Below are positions 32,834-41,063 of a stretch of 64,000 bases of DNA, in pieces; positions within the stretch are counted from its first letter, which is position 1, and the number at the start of each line of letters is the position of its first letter. Source of the DNA: Pelomonas paludis (GTDB lineage Bacteria > Pseudomonadota > Gammaproteobacteria > Burkholderiales > Burkholderiaceae_C). Location of the stretch: NCBI RefSeq assembly GCF_039872745.1, contig NZ_JBDPZD010000001.1, forward strand, positions 744,001 through 808,000, in the 5' to 3' direction. Both the position numbers and the translations under genes were made by a program. Under the pieces are notes generated by a model. It was not told the DNA's origin. It did no database searches and saw nothing but the letters and a program-made list of their open reading frames with translations.

Positions 32834-33838
32834 ATGTCTTCGATGCTTGGCCGCTTCTCCTTGTTGTCTTGCGCTCTGGCGCTGAGCGTTTCGTGCGGCC
32901 ACTTGGCGCACGCGGCCTCGGCCCCTGCGGGACCGGGCTGGCTGCCCGTCAGCTTTCCCCCCGGTGGCGCGGTGAGCGCAGACCACTGGTACGTGGCCAG
33001 CCACTTGGCCACCGCCTCTACCTTGGTGGCGGGCGTCGCGGACTTTCAGAGCATGGGCGGGATCGCCTCGAGTGACGTGAACCTTGCGGTTTCCAACGCA
33101 CAGGTGAACGGGGCTCGGTCGGCGTCGGCCGCTGCGCGTGTGGATGGGGCGTCGCTCGGTGGCGCGTCGGCCGCGAGGGACGCGCTGGACTCGACGTCGA
33201 CGCTGACCGTTGCTTCGAGTTGGAGCCAAGTCTGGTTCATGGGCTTCATGAAGGGCTCAGGCCCTCTCACCTTCACGCTCCATCTGGATGGCAGCCTGCT
33301 CAGCTCGGGCGACCGCAGCCCGGTCAGCAGCGACCCGTCGGGGGCGAGCGTGGGGCTGATGGCGATGGGCTCGTTGGGGCCCGGTGCCGATACGGCCGCC
33401 TACGCCGCGCTGGCGTCTGTTGCGGGGGTTGACCCCAGCCTCGAGGGGGAAGCGCTGCTGCGCCGGATGTTGGCCCTGCCCACGACGACGCAGGCGCAGA
33501 TGATCACTTTTGGGCAGCAGGCCACGACCGTGAATCGATCGGTGCTGGTGGACCAGAACTTTGAAGTGACGGCACTCGGGACGCCGCAGGAATGCTCGGC
33601 GTACGCCCCTGAGCTGTGCGGTACCTCGTTCTATTTCCTGGCGGTCACGCTGGTGACCGGTGCCGAGAACGGCGGCGCTGCCGACTTCATGCATTCGCTC
33701 AAGGTGACGGACTACCGGGACGGCGCAGGCGCCGTCCACACCTTTGCGGCCCAGCCGGTGCCGGAGCCGGCCACCATCGCTTTGTGGCTGGTCGGTTTGG
33801 CCGCCACTGCCGGCGTGGTGCGTCGCCGGTTGCGGTGA
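32834..33838 (+). CDS. PEP-CTERM sorting-domain protein
   Basis: The 334-residue protein has a signal peptide (SLLSCALALSVSCGHLAHAA) and a Ser/Ala/Gly-rich domain with strand-rich SSWSQVWFMGFMKGSGPLTF. The PEP-CTERM tail is VPEPATIALWLVGLAATAGV then VRRRLR. The mature domain has no recognised family. ATG at 32834 or 32843 could be the start; neither has a clear ribosome site. It is probably exported to the surface or the exopolysaccharide matrix. Confidence 0.85.
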   Translation: MSSMLGRFSLLSCALALSVSCGHLAHAASAPAGPGWLPVSFPPGGAVSADHWYVASHLATASTLVAGVADFQSMGGIASSDVNLAVSNAQVNGARSASAAARVDGASLGGASAARDALDSTSTLTVASSWSQVWFMGFMKGSGPLTFTLHLDGSLLSSGDRSPVSSDPSGASVGLMAMGSLGPGADTAAYAALASVAGVDPSLEGEALLRRMLALPTTTQAQMITFGQQATTVNRSVLVDQNFEVTALGTPQECSAYAPELCGTSFYFLAVTLVTGAENGGAADFMHSLKVTDYRDGAGAVHTFAAQPVPEPATIALWLVGLAATAGVVRRRLR

Positions 33839-33887
33839 GCCGCCCCGATAGTTCGTAAAACCCTGAGCCCCCCTCAGCCTCCGCTCG

Positions 33888-33917
33888 CTTGAAAACCGCT
33901 GCGGTGGCCCGCATGCT
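33888..33917 (+). promoter_or_regulatory. Candidate sigma-32 (heat-shock) promoter of htpX
   Basis: CTTGAAA at 33888-33894 is the heat-shock -35 consensus. CCCGCATGCT follows 13 bases later at 33908-33917, close to the CCCCATnT -10. It lies about 40 bases upstream of the htpX start, and htpX is a known member of heat-shock regulons in Proteobacteria. Confidence 0.5.
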
Positions 33918-33952
33918 CGCGCGTCATCTCGTCTTTGAAAGGGGCGCGCATC

Positions 33953-34840
33953 ATGAAACGCATGGCCTTGTTCCTGCTCACCAACCTGGCCGTGATGCTG
34001 GTGCTTGGCGTCGCGGTGAACGTGCTGGGCCTGAACCAGTTCCTCACGGCCAATGGGCTCGACCTGGTCGGGCTGCTCGGCTTTGCGGCAGTGATGGGTT
34101 TTGGCGGCGCCGTCATCTCGCTCTTGATGAGCAAGCCGATGGCGAAGTGGACGACGCGTCTGGAGATCATCAATGGCTCCAGCCACCCGACGCACGCCTG
34201 GATCGTGAGCGCGGTGGAGCGCTTCTCGCGCGCGGCGGGCATCCAGACGCCCGAGGTGGGCATCTACGAAGGCCCGCCCAATGCCTTTGCCACCGGGGCA
34301 TTCAAGAACTCGGCCCTGGTGGCGGTCTCGACGGGTCTGCTGCAGAGCATGACGCGCGAGGAGGTGGAGGCGGTGATCGGGCACGAGGTGGCGCACGTGG
34401 CCAATGGCGACATGGTGACCATGACGCTCATCCAGGGCGTGATGAACACCTTTGTCGTCTTCCTCAGCCGCGTGATCGGCTACTTTGTCGACAAGGTGGT
34501 GCTGCGCAATACCAGCGACCGGCCGGGCATGGGCTACTACGCGACGACGGTGGTGCTGGACCTGTTGCTCGGCGTTCTGGCCGCGCTCATCGTGGCCTGG
34601 TTCTCGCGTCAGCGTGAGTTCCGCGCGGACGCGGGTGCCGCGCAGCTGATGGGGCGCAAGCAGCCGATGATGAGCGCGTTGGCGCGCCTCGGGGGCCTGG
34701 ACCCTGGCGAGATGCCCAAGAGCTTGGCGGCCCTGGGCATCAGCAGCCGGCCGTCGGGCGTGATGGCGCTGTTCAGCAGCCACCCGCCGATCGAGGAGCG
34801 CATCGCGCGCTTGAATTCGGCTAGCGCTGCAGGAACCTGA
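33953..34840 (+). CDS. htpX: HtpX membrane zinc metalloprotease
   Basis: The start is ATG at 33953 behind GAAAGG. The 295-residue M48 protease has two N-terminal transmembrane helices (MALFLLTNLAVMLVLGVAVN and GFAAVMGFGGAVISLLMS). The catalytic HEVAH lies at H144-E145-H148. Two further helices follow, with the downstream zinc-ligand region RQREFRADAGAA. HtpX degrades misfolded membrane proteins together with FtsH. The probable heat-shock promoter upstream agrees with that role. Its 3' end overlaps the convergent lactonase gene by 20 bases. Confidence 0.97.
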   Translation: MKRMALFLLTNLAVMLVLGVAVNVLGLNQFLTANGLDLVGLLGFAAVMGFGGAVISLLMSKPMAKWTTRLEIINGSSHPTHAWIVSAVERFSRAAGIQTPEVGIYEGPPNAFATGAFKNSALVAVSTGLLQSMTREEVEAVIGHEVAHVANGDMVTMTLIQGVMNTFVVFLSRVIGYFVDKVVLRNTSDRPGMGYYATTVVLDLLLGVLAALIVAWFSRQREFRADAGAAQLMGRKQPMMSALARLGGLDPGEMPKSLAALGISSRPSGVMALFSSHPPIEERIARLNSASAAGT

Positions 34841-35963
34841 TGTGGTTGGGCCGGTCGATCGGCAGCGTGCTGCCGGTCGGCGTCAGGGTGCCGTGCTCAG
34901 GGTCAACGCTGAACACGGTCACGGTGCCGCCGTTCTGGTTGGCTGCCACCAGGAAGCGGCCGCCAGGCACGAAGCCCATGCTGCGCGGCGTGCGCCCGCC
35001 GGTGGGTGTGGCCTCGATGAAGCGCAAGCCGCCGTCCAGCGGGTTGATGGCGAAGACGGCAATGCTGTCGTGGCCGCGGTTGGAGACGTAGAGAAACCGG
35101 CCACTCGGGTGCACCAGGGTCTCGGCGGTGCTGTTGCCGGGTGCCGTGCCGCCCGGCGGCAGCGTGGACAGCACCTGTATCGCCTCCAGCGCGCCGGTGG
35201 CGGCGTCCAGCCGGTAGGCGGCCACGCGGCTGCTCAGCTCCAGGTTCACGTAGGCATAGCGGGCGCTCGGGTGAAAGGCCATGTGGCGCGGGCCGCCGCC
35301 GGGCTCGGTGGTGGCGTACGGGGGCTCGTTGGGCGTGAGGCGGCCGGTGGCGGGGTCGAGCTGGTAGATCAGCACCTTGTCCAGCCCGAGGTCGGGCACA
35401 TAGGCGCGGGTCTGGCTGGGGTCGGGGTAGATGCCGTGGGGGTGGGGCGCCGCCTGGCGCTGCGGGTGGACGCTGCCGCCCTGGTGTTGCACGGCCGCGC
35501 TGGCGGGGCCGATGCGGCCGTCGGGCCCGAGCGGGTAGGCCACGACGTTGCCGCCGTTGTAGTTGGCCAGCAGCAGCACGCGCCCGCTGGCGTCGACCGA
35601 AATATGACAAGGGCCGCTGCCGCCCGAGGGCTGGGTGTTGAGCAAGGCGAGGCCGCCGTCTGGCTGCACGGCAAAGGCGGCCACCTCCTCTTTCCAACTG
35701 CCGCCGGGCAACTGCCTGGACGTCACGGCGTAGAGCCAGCGCTGCTTCGGGTGCAGGGCCAGGAAGTTGGGGTTGCCGATGGCCGCGGCCAAGCGAGGCG
35801 GAGACAGCGCGCCGGTGGCCTCATCCACGCTGGCGACGTAGATGCCTTGGCTGGTGCCGCTGGTTTCGGTGCCGATGTAGGCCAGAGTCTCGGCCCCTGC
35901 AGTGATGGGCGCGAGGGGCAACAGGGCGGCGAGAAGGGCAACCATTCGGGCGAGGTATCTCAT
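34821..35963 (-). CDS. Exported lactonase-type beta-propeller (6-phosphogluconolactonase-like family)
   Basis: The 380-residue protein has a signal peptide (MVALLAALLPLAPITAGAE) and a seven-bladed propeller. It shows family motifs TLAYIGTETSGTSQGIYVAS, NPNFLALHPKQRWLYAV, LLLANYNGGNVVAYPL and HPHGIYPDP. Further on are GPRHMAFHPSARYAYV and LYVSNRGHDSIAVFAI. This is the Lactonase (PF10282) fold. Export argues against a role in the pentose-phosphate pathway; it may open sugar lactones in the periplasm. It converges on htpX. Confidence 0.9.
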   Translation of the reverse strand: MRYLARMVALLAALLPLAPITAGAETLAYIGTETSGTSQGIYVASVDEATGALSPPRLAAAIGNPNFLALHPKQRWLYAVTSRQLPGGSWKEEVAAFAVQPDGGLALLNTQPSGGSGPCHISVDASGRVLLLANYNGGNVVAYPLGPDGRIGPASAAVQHQGGSVHPQRQAAPHPHGIYPDPSQTRAYVPDLGLDKVLIYQLDPATGRLTPNEPPYATTEPGGGPRHMAFHPSARYAYVNLELSSRVAAYRLDAATGALEAIQVLSTLPPGGTAPGNSTAETLVHPSGRFLYVSNRGHDSIAVFAINPLDGGLRFIEATPTGGRTPRSMGFVPGGRFLVAANQNGGTVTVFSVDPEHGTLTPTGSTLPIDRPNHIRFLQR

Positions 35964-36082
35964 GGGTGGGGCAGTGGGTCGCTTGCTTGGCGGTGGCGGT
36001 GCAGTCTAGGAGCCTGCTGGCTTTGGGGTGAGGCTTGCGCAGCCGTTTCCCCCGCGCTCTTCGCAAGCGTGGGTGCGGGGTG

Positions 36083-36850
36083 TCAGAACACCCACTTCAG
36101 GCCCACCGTGGCCAGCCGCCCGCGCGGCCCGCTGAGCTGGCCGCCCCAGGAGGCCGCGACGTAGCAGCGCTCCGGCACCACGGCGTAGCGCAGGCCGGCG
36201 TTGAGGTAGGCGTTGTGGTCCCGGTCGTCGAGGAAGATCTCGGCCATGGGCTGCAGGCGCTGGTCGGGGCCCAGGCCCTCGTGCTCCAGCGCCAGGGCCA
36301 CGGTGGTGGTGCGGCGGCGGCCCACAGCTTCGTGGGCGTGGCCGAGGTTGGCGTGCAGGGTGAAGCTGCCGAGCACGCCCTGCAGCGGCTGGCTGAGCAC
36401 GGCGTTGAGGGCGTCGCCTGTGTGGCGCCAGGCGCCGCCCGAGGTGGCGCGCTCGCCGGTCAGGCCCCAGGCCAGGGTGAACTGGGCCGGGCGCTCGGCC
36501 TCGCCCCAGCTGGCCAGCCGCCATTTGCCGTTCAGCTCGACCGAGTGCAGGTGTGCATCCGGCCCATGCACGCGCCCGGCGCGCAGCGCGAGCTGGGCGG
36601 TCTCACCCACCGCGCAGCCGACCTGCAGGCTGAGGCCGTGCTCGATGCTGCGTGCCGGGGCCGCGTCGGCGAGGCTGAGCCGCGAGGGCACGAGCTCCAG
36701 CTCGCACTGGCCTTCGGCGATCACGCCCGCGTCCTCCGTCACCAGCGGATGCCCGGCGTAGCAAGCGCCCGCCCAGGCCAGTGCCAACGCCAGCCCGGCA
36801 AGGGGACTGCAGCGCCTGATCGTCAAACGAAATGGGAGTGAGCGGAGCAT
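36083..36850 (-). CDS. Outer-membrane beta-barrel-type protein
   Basis: The start at 36850 gives a signal peptide (RRCSPLAGLALALAWAGACY). The 255 residues alternate polar and hydrophobic strands: HPLVTEDAGVIAEGQCELEL, GCAVGETAQLALRAGRVH, DAHLHSVELNGKWRL, and the ending LKWVF with terminal aromatic Phe, as in outer-membrane barrels. The opening 'PLVTEDAG' pattern is shared by putative outer-membrane transporters of the Phenol_MetA_deg class, as is the gene at 38579. Ligand unknown. The 273 bases before it (36851-37123) contain no gene. Confidence 0.8.
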   Translation of the reverse strand: MLRSLPFRLTIRRCSPLAGLALALAWAGACYAGHPLVTEDAGVIAEGQCELELVPSRLSLADAAPARSIEHGLSLQVGCAVGETAQLALRAGRVHGPDAHLHSVELNGKWRLASWGEAERPAQFTLAWGLTGERATSGGAWRHTGDALNAVLSQPLQGVLGSFTLHANLGHAHEAVGRRRTTTVALALEHEGLGPDQRLQPMAEIFLDDRDHNAYLNAGLRYAVVPERCYVAASWGGQLSGPRGRLATVGLKWVF

Positions 36851-37123
36851 GGGCAAGCGACGACGCGACGGGCGCGTGCATTCTGGCCGGCCGAGCGTGA
36901 CACGCCCGATCGGCGCGCTGGGGGCAATCGAGTTGTTGGGGGGTAAGCGCCGGACGGTTTTTGAATGCTGGCTGCGACACCTTCCGGGCCTGCTTTGACG
37001 GCGCAGATGTGGGATGGCCCGCGCAGCTCGCGTCAGCGAGGATTCTCCGTTCGGCAGAGTTGGGTGGCCTTCCGTCAGGCGCACTCACTCACACACCACC
37101 ATTTCTATCGAAGAGAGACAGCC

Positions 37124-38401
37124 ATGCCCACGTCCTTCACCCTTCGCCCCCTTGCCGCCGCCTTGGCGCTCGGCGTCCTGTCCAGCGCCGCGCTGGCTTC
37201 TGAGGCCGACTGGTTCCTGAAGTCAGACCAACTCAAGGGCGCCTCGGTGGTCAAGGACCGCAAGGGCCAGGTCGACGTCAATGGTTTCCAGTGGTCGGTC
37301 ACCGCTGAAACCAGTTGGCTCAAGGGTGGTGGTGCCAGTGTGGGCAAGGCGACCCCGAGTGCGTTCAGCTGGAACCAGGGCTGGGACCCGAGCATTTCGA
37401 CCATCCAGACCGACCTCTTTACCGGCAAGGCCGTGACCAGCGCCACGTTTGAGGCGGTGCGTGACCTGGGTGGCCTCAAGCCTGTTGTGGGCTTCAGCAC
37501 CAAGGTGGGTGAGGTCTTCTTCACCGATGTGCACAAGACGCTGGCCCAGGGTTATGACGTGTCGGCCGTCGCCAAGAACATGGAGTTCACCTACAACCCG
37601 GCGGCCTGGGGCGGCAAGGGCAAGTCATCGAAGGTGAACTGGAACATCACAGCCAACACGATAGATGCTCCAGTAGCAGCCAGGGCCGAGCAGGTGTTGG
37701 GCAACCACAGTGCGGGTGGTGATGGCGTCACGGCCTATCTGCGCCTGGGTGAGAGCGCCGGGCGGAGCACCGCCATTGGCTACGAGAACTGGACCGACGT
37801 TGCCACCTTGGAATGGGACGTCTCGGCCCTCTCCAGCTGGCTCAAGGGCGGCGGCGCCAGCGTTGGCAAGCCCAACCCCGGCAGCTTGAGCTGGTCGCAG
37901 GAGCTGGATGGCTCGTTCCTGTACGCGCTGACCAATATCGTGAGCGGCAAGTCGGTCCCGAAGCTGGTGATCGAATACGTGCGCAATGGCGACCATGGGC
38001 CCGTCACCTTTATGCAGGACGTGTTCAGCGACGTCTACTTCACCTCCATCGCTCTCAACGACACCACGGTGACGAACTCGGTGGTGTTCAAGACGGTCAC
38101 CGAGACGACTTGGGACATCAATGAGCAAGGCAAGCGTGGCGCGGTGCTGAGCAGCTTCAACTGGGACATCCCGGGTGGCAAGGTGGACACCAAATCCCAG
38201 CCCATCACGACCAGCCTGATCAACTTTGGCGCTGGCAACCTGCTTGGTGAGCCGGCGGCTTTGCCCAGCACAGGGGGCCTTCCTCCGGTGGGTGCGCCCG
38301 TGCCCGTGCCTGAGCCCGGCACCTGGGCGCTGATGCTGGCTGGTGGTTTGCTGCTGGCGCTGCGCCGCCGCGCGCTGGGCGGCGCAGACGGCGACCGCTG
38401 A
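37124..38401 (+). CDS. PEP-CTERM protein built of two tandem Hcp-like domains
   Basis: The start is ATG at 37124 behind GAAGAGAG. The 425-residue product has a signal peptide (FTLRPLAAALALGVLSSAAL). Two Hcp-type (T6SS tube) barrels follow at about 28-180 and 195-375. The first shows WFLKSDQLKGASVVKDRKGQ and DPSISTIQTDLFTGKAVTSA. The second shows GSFLYALTNIVSGKSVPKLV and IEYVRNGDHGPVTFMQDVFS. Both contain SWLKGGGASVGK. A Pro-rich linker leads to the PEP-CTERM tail VPEPGTWALMLAGGLLLALR plus RRA and nine more residues. Hcp normally forms hexameric rings in T6SS tubes; an exported, exosortase-processed double Hcp would act outside any T6SS, perhaps as a surface polymer. A terminator follows. Confidence 0.85.
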   Translation: MPTSFTLRPLAAALALGVLSSAALASEADWFLKSDQLKGASVVKDRKGQVDVNGFQWSVTAETSWLKGGGASVGKATPSAFSWNQGWDPSISTIQTDLFTGKAVTSATFEAVRDLGGLKPVVGFSTKVGEVFFTDVHKTLAQGYDVSAVAKNMEFTYNPAAWGGKGKSSKVNWNITANTIDAPVAARAEQVLGNHSAGGDGVTAYLRLGESAGRSTAIGYENWTDVATLEWDVSALSSWLKGGGASVGKPNPGSLSWSQELDGSFLYALTNIVSGKSVPKLVIEYVRNGDHGPVTFMQDVFSDVYFTSIALNDTTVTNSVVFKTVTETTWDINEQGKRGAVLSSFNWDIPGGKVDTKSQPITTSLINFGAGNLLGEPAALPSTGGLPPVGAPVPVPEPGTWALMLAGGLLLALRRRALGGADGDR

Positions 38402-38435
38402 CCCCTGCGCGCTTTCGGGCGCTTGCGTGAACTAG

Positions 38436-38464
38436 TTCGGCCGGCTTTTGCCGGCCGAATGCTT
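38436..38464 (+). terminator. Terminator hairpin after the double-Hcp PEP-CTERM gene
   Basis: TTCGGCCGGC, loop TTTT, GCCGGCCGAA forms a perfect ten-base-pair stem 34 bases after the stop. The U-tract is weak (TGCTTT), so termination may be partial. Confidence 0.75.
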
Positions 38465-38578
38465 TGCCGCGCAGGCAGCTGCGGGGATTGGTGTCGAATC
38501 CTTCCCTGTTGCTGATGTGGCAGGCAACCCTGCCGATGTCGGGCCGACTGCGCCCATCCATGCAAAGGGAAATCAGCC

Positions 38579-39421
38579 ATGGTCGTGATGAGACCCTTCG
38601 CCCCCCGATTGAAAACCCGCGCCGCGCGGCTGTGCGGCGCTGCGGCCATGGCGGTGGCCAGCCTGGTGCTGCAGCCCGCCTGGGCTGACGACGAGGGCCT
38701 GTCCACCGACCGGCCCGACTTCGTCGAGTCGAGCAACGTCGTAGGCAAGGGCGTGTTCCAGATCGAGACCAGCTTGGCGCACGAGCGTGACCGCAGCGGC
38801 GGTGTGAAGACCAGTGTGCGCAGCACGCCGACTCTGCTGCGCTATGGCCTCAGTGAGGCGCTGGAGCTGCGCCTGGAGTCAGACGGGCTGTTGCGGCAGT
38901 CGGTCACCGATTCAAGCGGCGTGGCCCGCGCGCGCGGCACGGCCGATGCCTCACTGGGCTTGAAGTGGCATGTGCGCGATGGCGACGAGGGCAGCCGCAA
39001 GCCGGCGCTGGCCTTGCTGGCGCACCTGGACCTGGACTCGGGCTCGGCGGCGTTCAGGGCCCCGGGCAAGGTGCCCTCGCTGCGTCTGGTGGCCGAGTGG
39101 GAGCTGCCCGGCGATGCCTCCTTTGGCGTGATGCCCGGCATGGCCTATGCGGTGAACGACACGACGGGCCAGCGCTACTGGAGCGGCATCCTGGCCGCCA
39201 CTTACAGCCGGCCCCTGGTGGGCGCGCTGCGTGGCTTTGTGGAGCTGGCCGGCCAGGCGCTGCGCAGCAAGCGCAACGGCGGCAACGTGGTCACCTTTGA
39301 TGCGGGGCTGACCTATGCGATCGACCTCGACACCCAGCTCGACTTCTCGGTCAACCTGGGCACCAACCGCCAGACGCCCGACCGCGCGCTGGCCATCGGC
39401 TTCTCACGCCGGTTTCGCTAG
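38579..39421 (+). CDS. Phenol_MetA_deg-type outer-membrane protein
   Basis: The start is ATG at 38579 with AAGGGA upstream. The 280-residue protein has a signal peptide (LCGAAAMAVASLVLQPAWA). The mature N-terminus DDEGLSTDRPDFVESSNVVG has the family's STDRPDF-x-E-S opening. Many amphipathic strands and a C-terminal Phe-Arg (FSRRFR) follow. Members are putative outer-membrane channels. It follows the double-Hcp gene on the same strand after a terminator-like hairpin, so it probably has its own promoter. Confidence 0.85.
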   Translation: MVVMRPFAPRLKTRAARLCGAAAMAVASLVLQPAWADDEGLSTDRPDFVESSNVVGKGVFQIETSLAHERDRSGGVKTSVRSTPTLLRYGLSEALELRLESDGLLRQSVTDSSGVARARGTADASLGLKWHVRDGDEGSRKPALALLAHLDLDSGSAAFRAPGKVPSLRLVAEWELPGDASFGVMPGMAYAVNDTTGQRYWSGILAATYSRPLVGALRGFVELAGQALRSKRNGGNVVTFDAGLTYAIDLDTQLDFSVNLGTNRQTPDRALAIGFSRRFR

Positions 39422-39443
39422 TCAGCGGTAGCCACGGCGCGCT

Positions 39444-40073
39444 TCACCACAGCTTCCACCACGGCCGCTGGCGCTGGTAGTGCAGCAGCGTGAGGCCGGC
39501 GGGGTCGAGCAGGTCGGGAATCAGCTCCCCCTCCAGCTGGTAGCCAAACAGCGCCACCAGCGCGGCCTCGCCGAGGTCCAGCGGGTGGAAGGACAGGGGG
39601 TAGTCCTCGTCCTCGGTGCGCGGGCCGTCCCAGAACGGCTGCTCGAAGGGCAGGCGCGCGCCGATGTCCTCGATCACGCCCCGGTCGGGGTTGAGGCTCA
39701 GGGCGCGTTGCAGCTGGCCGTCCTGCCAGACGGCGTAGGCAAACCAGTCCACGACGCTGTGCATCAGGTGCAGGACGGTGGTGCCGCGCGGGGCGATCAA
39801 GGCCGGCGCGGTGCGGGACGGGTGGTCGATGGCGAAGGACTCGTGCGCGATCAAGCGCAAGCCCGGCCAGCAGCCGGCCACCACGCGGCCCTGCCGGGGG
39901 CTGGTGTCGTACAGCGGGCCGCTGCCGCTGGGCCGGTAGTCGGCCTTGGGGAAGCACTGCGTGACGAAGGCGGCGGTGGTGGCCGGGTCGGGCTCCTCGC
40001 CCGCTTCCAGCACGGGCCGAATGGCGCGAACCGGCCCGTCCGCCTGCACGATCATCCAGGTCTTGGCACCCAT
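39444..40073 (-). CDS. DUF6928-like protein
   Basis: The 209-residue cytoplasmic protein begins MGAKTWMIVQADGPVRAIRP, the GAKT opening shared by DUF6928-type proteins. It contains FVTQCFPKADYRPSGSG, HLMHSVVDWFAYAVWQDGQL, ALSLNPDRGVIEDIG and DYPLSFHPLDLGEAALVALF. No catalytic residues are assigned to the family. It is convergent with the preceding gene and downstream on the same strand of the esterase operon (49 bases), perhaps its last gene. Confidence 0.75.
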   Translation of the reverse strand: MGAKTWMIVQADGPVRAIRPVLEAGEEPDPATTAAFVTQCFPKADYRPSGSGPLYDTSPRQGRVVAGCWPGLRLIAHESFAIDHPSRTAPALIAPRGTTVLHLMHSVVDWFAYAVWQDGQLQRALSLNPDRGVIEDIGARLPFEQPFWDGPRTEDEDYPLSFHPLDLGEAALVALFGYQLEGELIPDLLDPAGLTLLHYQRQRPWWKLW

Positions 40074-40121
40074 GCGGGCCCCTGTCGAGTCACGAGGCTT
40101 GCAGGGTAGCGCGGCGCCGTG

Positions 40122-41063
40122 TCAGCGGAACAGCAGCTGCGCGAAACGGTACAGGTTGCTGCCCCAGGTCTCGCCGTCGTGGCCGTGGTCGTCGACGTTC
40201 CAGAGGTGGGGCACCTGGTGCTTGGCCAGGTAGCGGTGCACGCCCTGCGAGAAGTTGATGAGGCCGTCCTTGTTGCCACACGAGATGTAGAGCAGCTTGA
40301 GCTGGGCCTTGGCAGCGGCGGGGTCCGGCACCAGCTGCTCGGGCGGGCGGGTGTTGGGCGCGGACGAGAAGGCGCCGATCCAGGCAAAGGTGTCGAGGTG
40401 GGTGAGGCCGAAGTTGAAGGTCTGGCCACCGCCCATGGAGAGGCCCGCAATGGCGCGCTGCTCGCGGCCGGTGGCGGTGCTGTAGCGGGCCTGGATGGCG
40501 GGGATCAGGTTCTGCAGCAGGTCTTGCTCAAAGTTCTCGAAGCCTTTCACGGCCTCGGGCGTGAAGGGGTTGGCTGGCACGCTGTCGTCGGGCAGGGCGC
40601 GGCCATTGGGCAGCACGGTGATGAAGGGCAGGGCCTGGCCGCCGGCGATGAGGTTGTCGAGGATGACGTGGGCTTTGACGTAGCTCGTCCACTCATGCTC
40701 GTTGCCGCCGATGCCGTGCAGCAGGTAAAGCACCGGGTACTTCTTGTCGGCGCTGTAGCCGGGCGGCAAATAGACCTGGGCCTTGCGGCGCTTGCCGGTG
40801 ACGGCGGAGTCGTACTCGAAGCCTTCGAGCTTGCCCTTCAGGCCTTGGGGCCCGAGGTCGCGGTAGCCGGCGGGCGGCTCCGGGTAGAGGCGCACATCGT
40901 CGGGTGCCAGGGTGATGGTCCGCGCGAAGTTGGCGCGGGCGCGGTCGGGCGAGGCGTCGGCGGGGCGCTCTTGGGCGTGGGCCAGGGGCGAGAGCGCGAG
41001 CGCCAGGCTGGCGGCCAGGAGGGTGCGGCGGGAGGCTTGGGTCATGGTGGTGGGCGCGTTCAC
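40122..41063 (-). CDS. Exported esterase (CE1 / feruloyl-esterase D-like), third gene of hydrolase operon
   Basis: GTG at 41063 overlaps the previous stop (GTGA); ATG 41045 is the alternative and would start just before a Tat-like signal (ASRRTLLAASLALALSPLAH). The domain shows KAQVYLPPGYSADKKYPVLY, LLHGIGGNEHEWTSY, nucleophile elbow AIAGLSMGGGQTFNFG, and catalytic His in DDHGHDGETWG. It belongs to the alpha/beta-hydrolase esterases that release acyl or hydroxycinnamoyl groups from polysaccharides. Translation is coupled to the gene upstream. Confidence 0.9.
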   Translation of the reverse strand: MNAPTTMTQASRRTLLAASLALALSPLAHAQERPADASPDRARANFARTITLAPDDVRLYPEPPAGYRDLGPQGLKGKLEGFEYDSAVTGKRRKAQVYLPPGYSADKKYPVLYLLHGIGGNEHEWTSYVKAHVILDNLIAGGQALPFITVLPNGRALPDDSVPANPFTPEAVKGFENFEQDLLQNLIPAIQARYSTATGREQRAIAGLSMGGGQTFNFGLTHLDTFAWIGAFSSAPNTRPPEQLVPDPAAAKAQLKLLYISCGNKDGLINFSQGVHRYLAKHQVPHLWNVDDHGHDGETWGSNLYRFAQLLFR

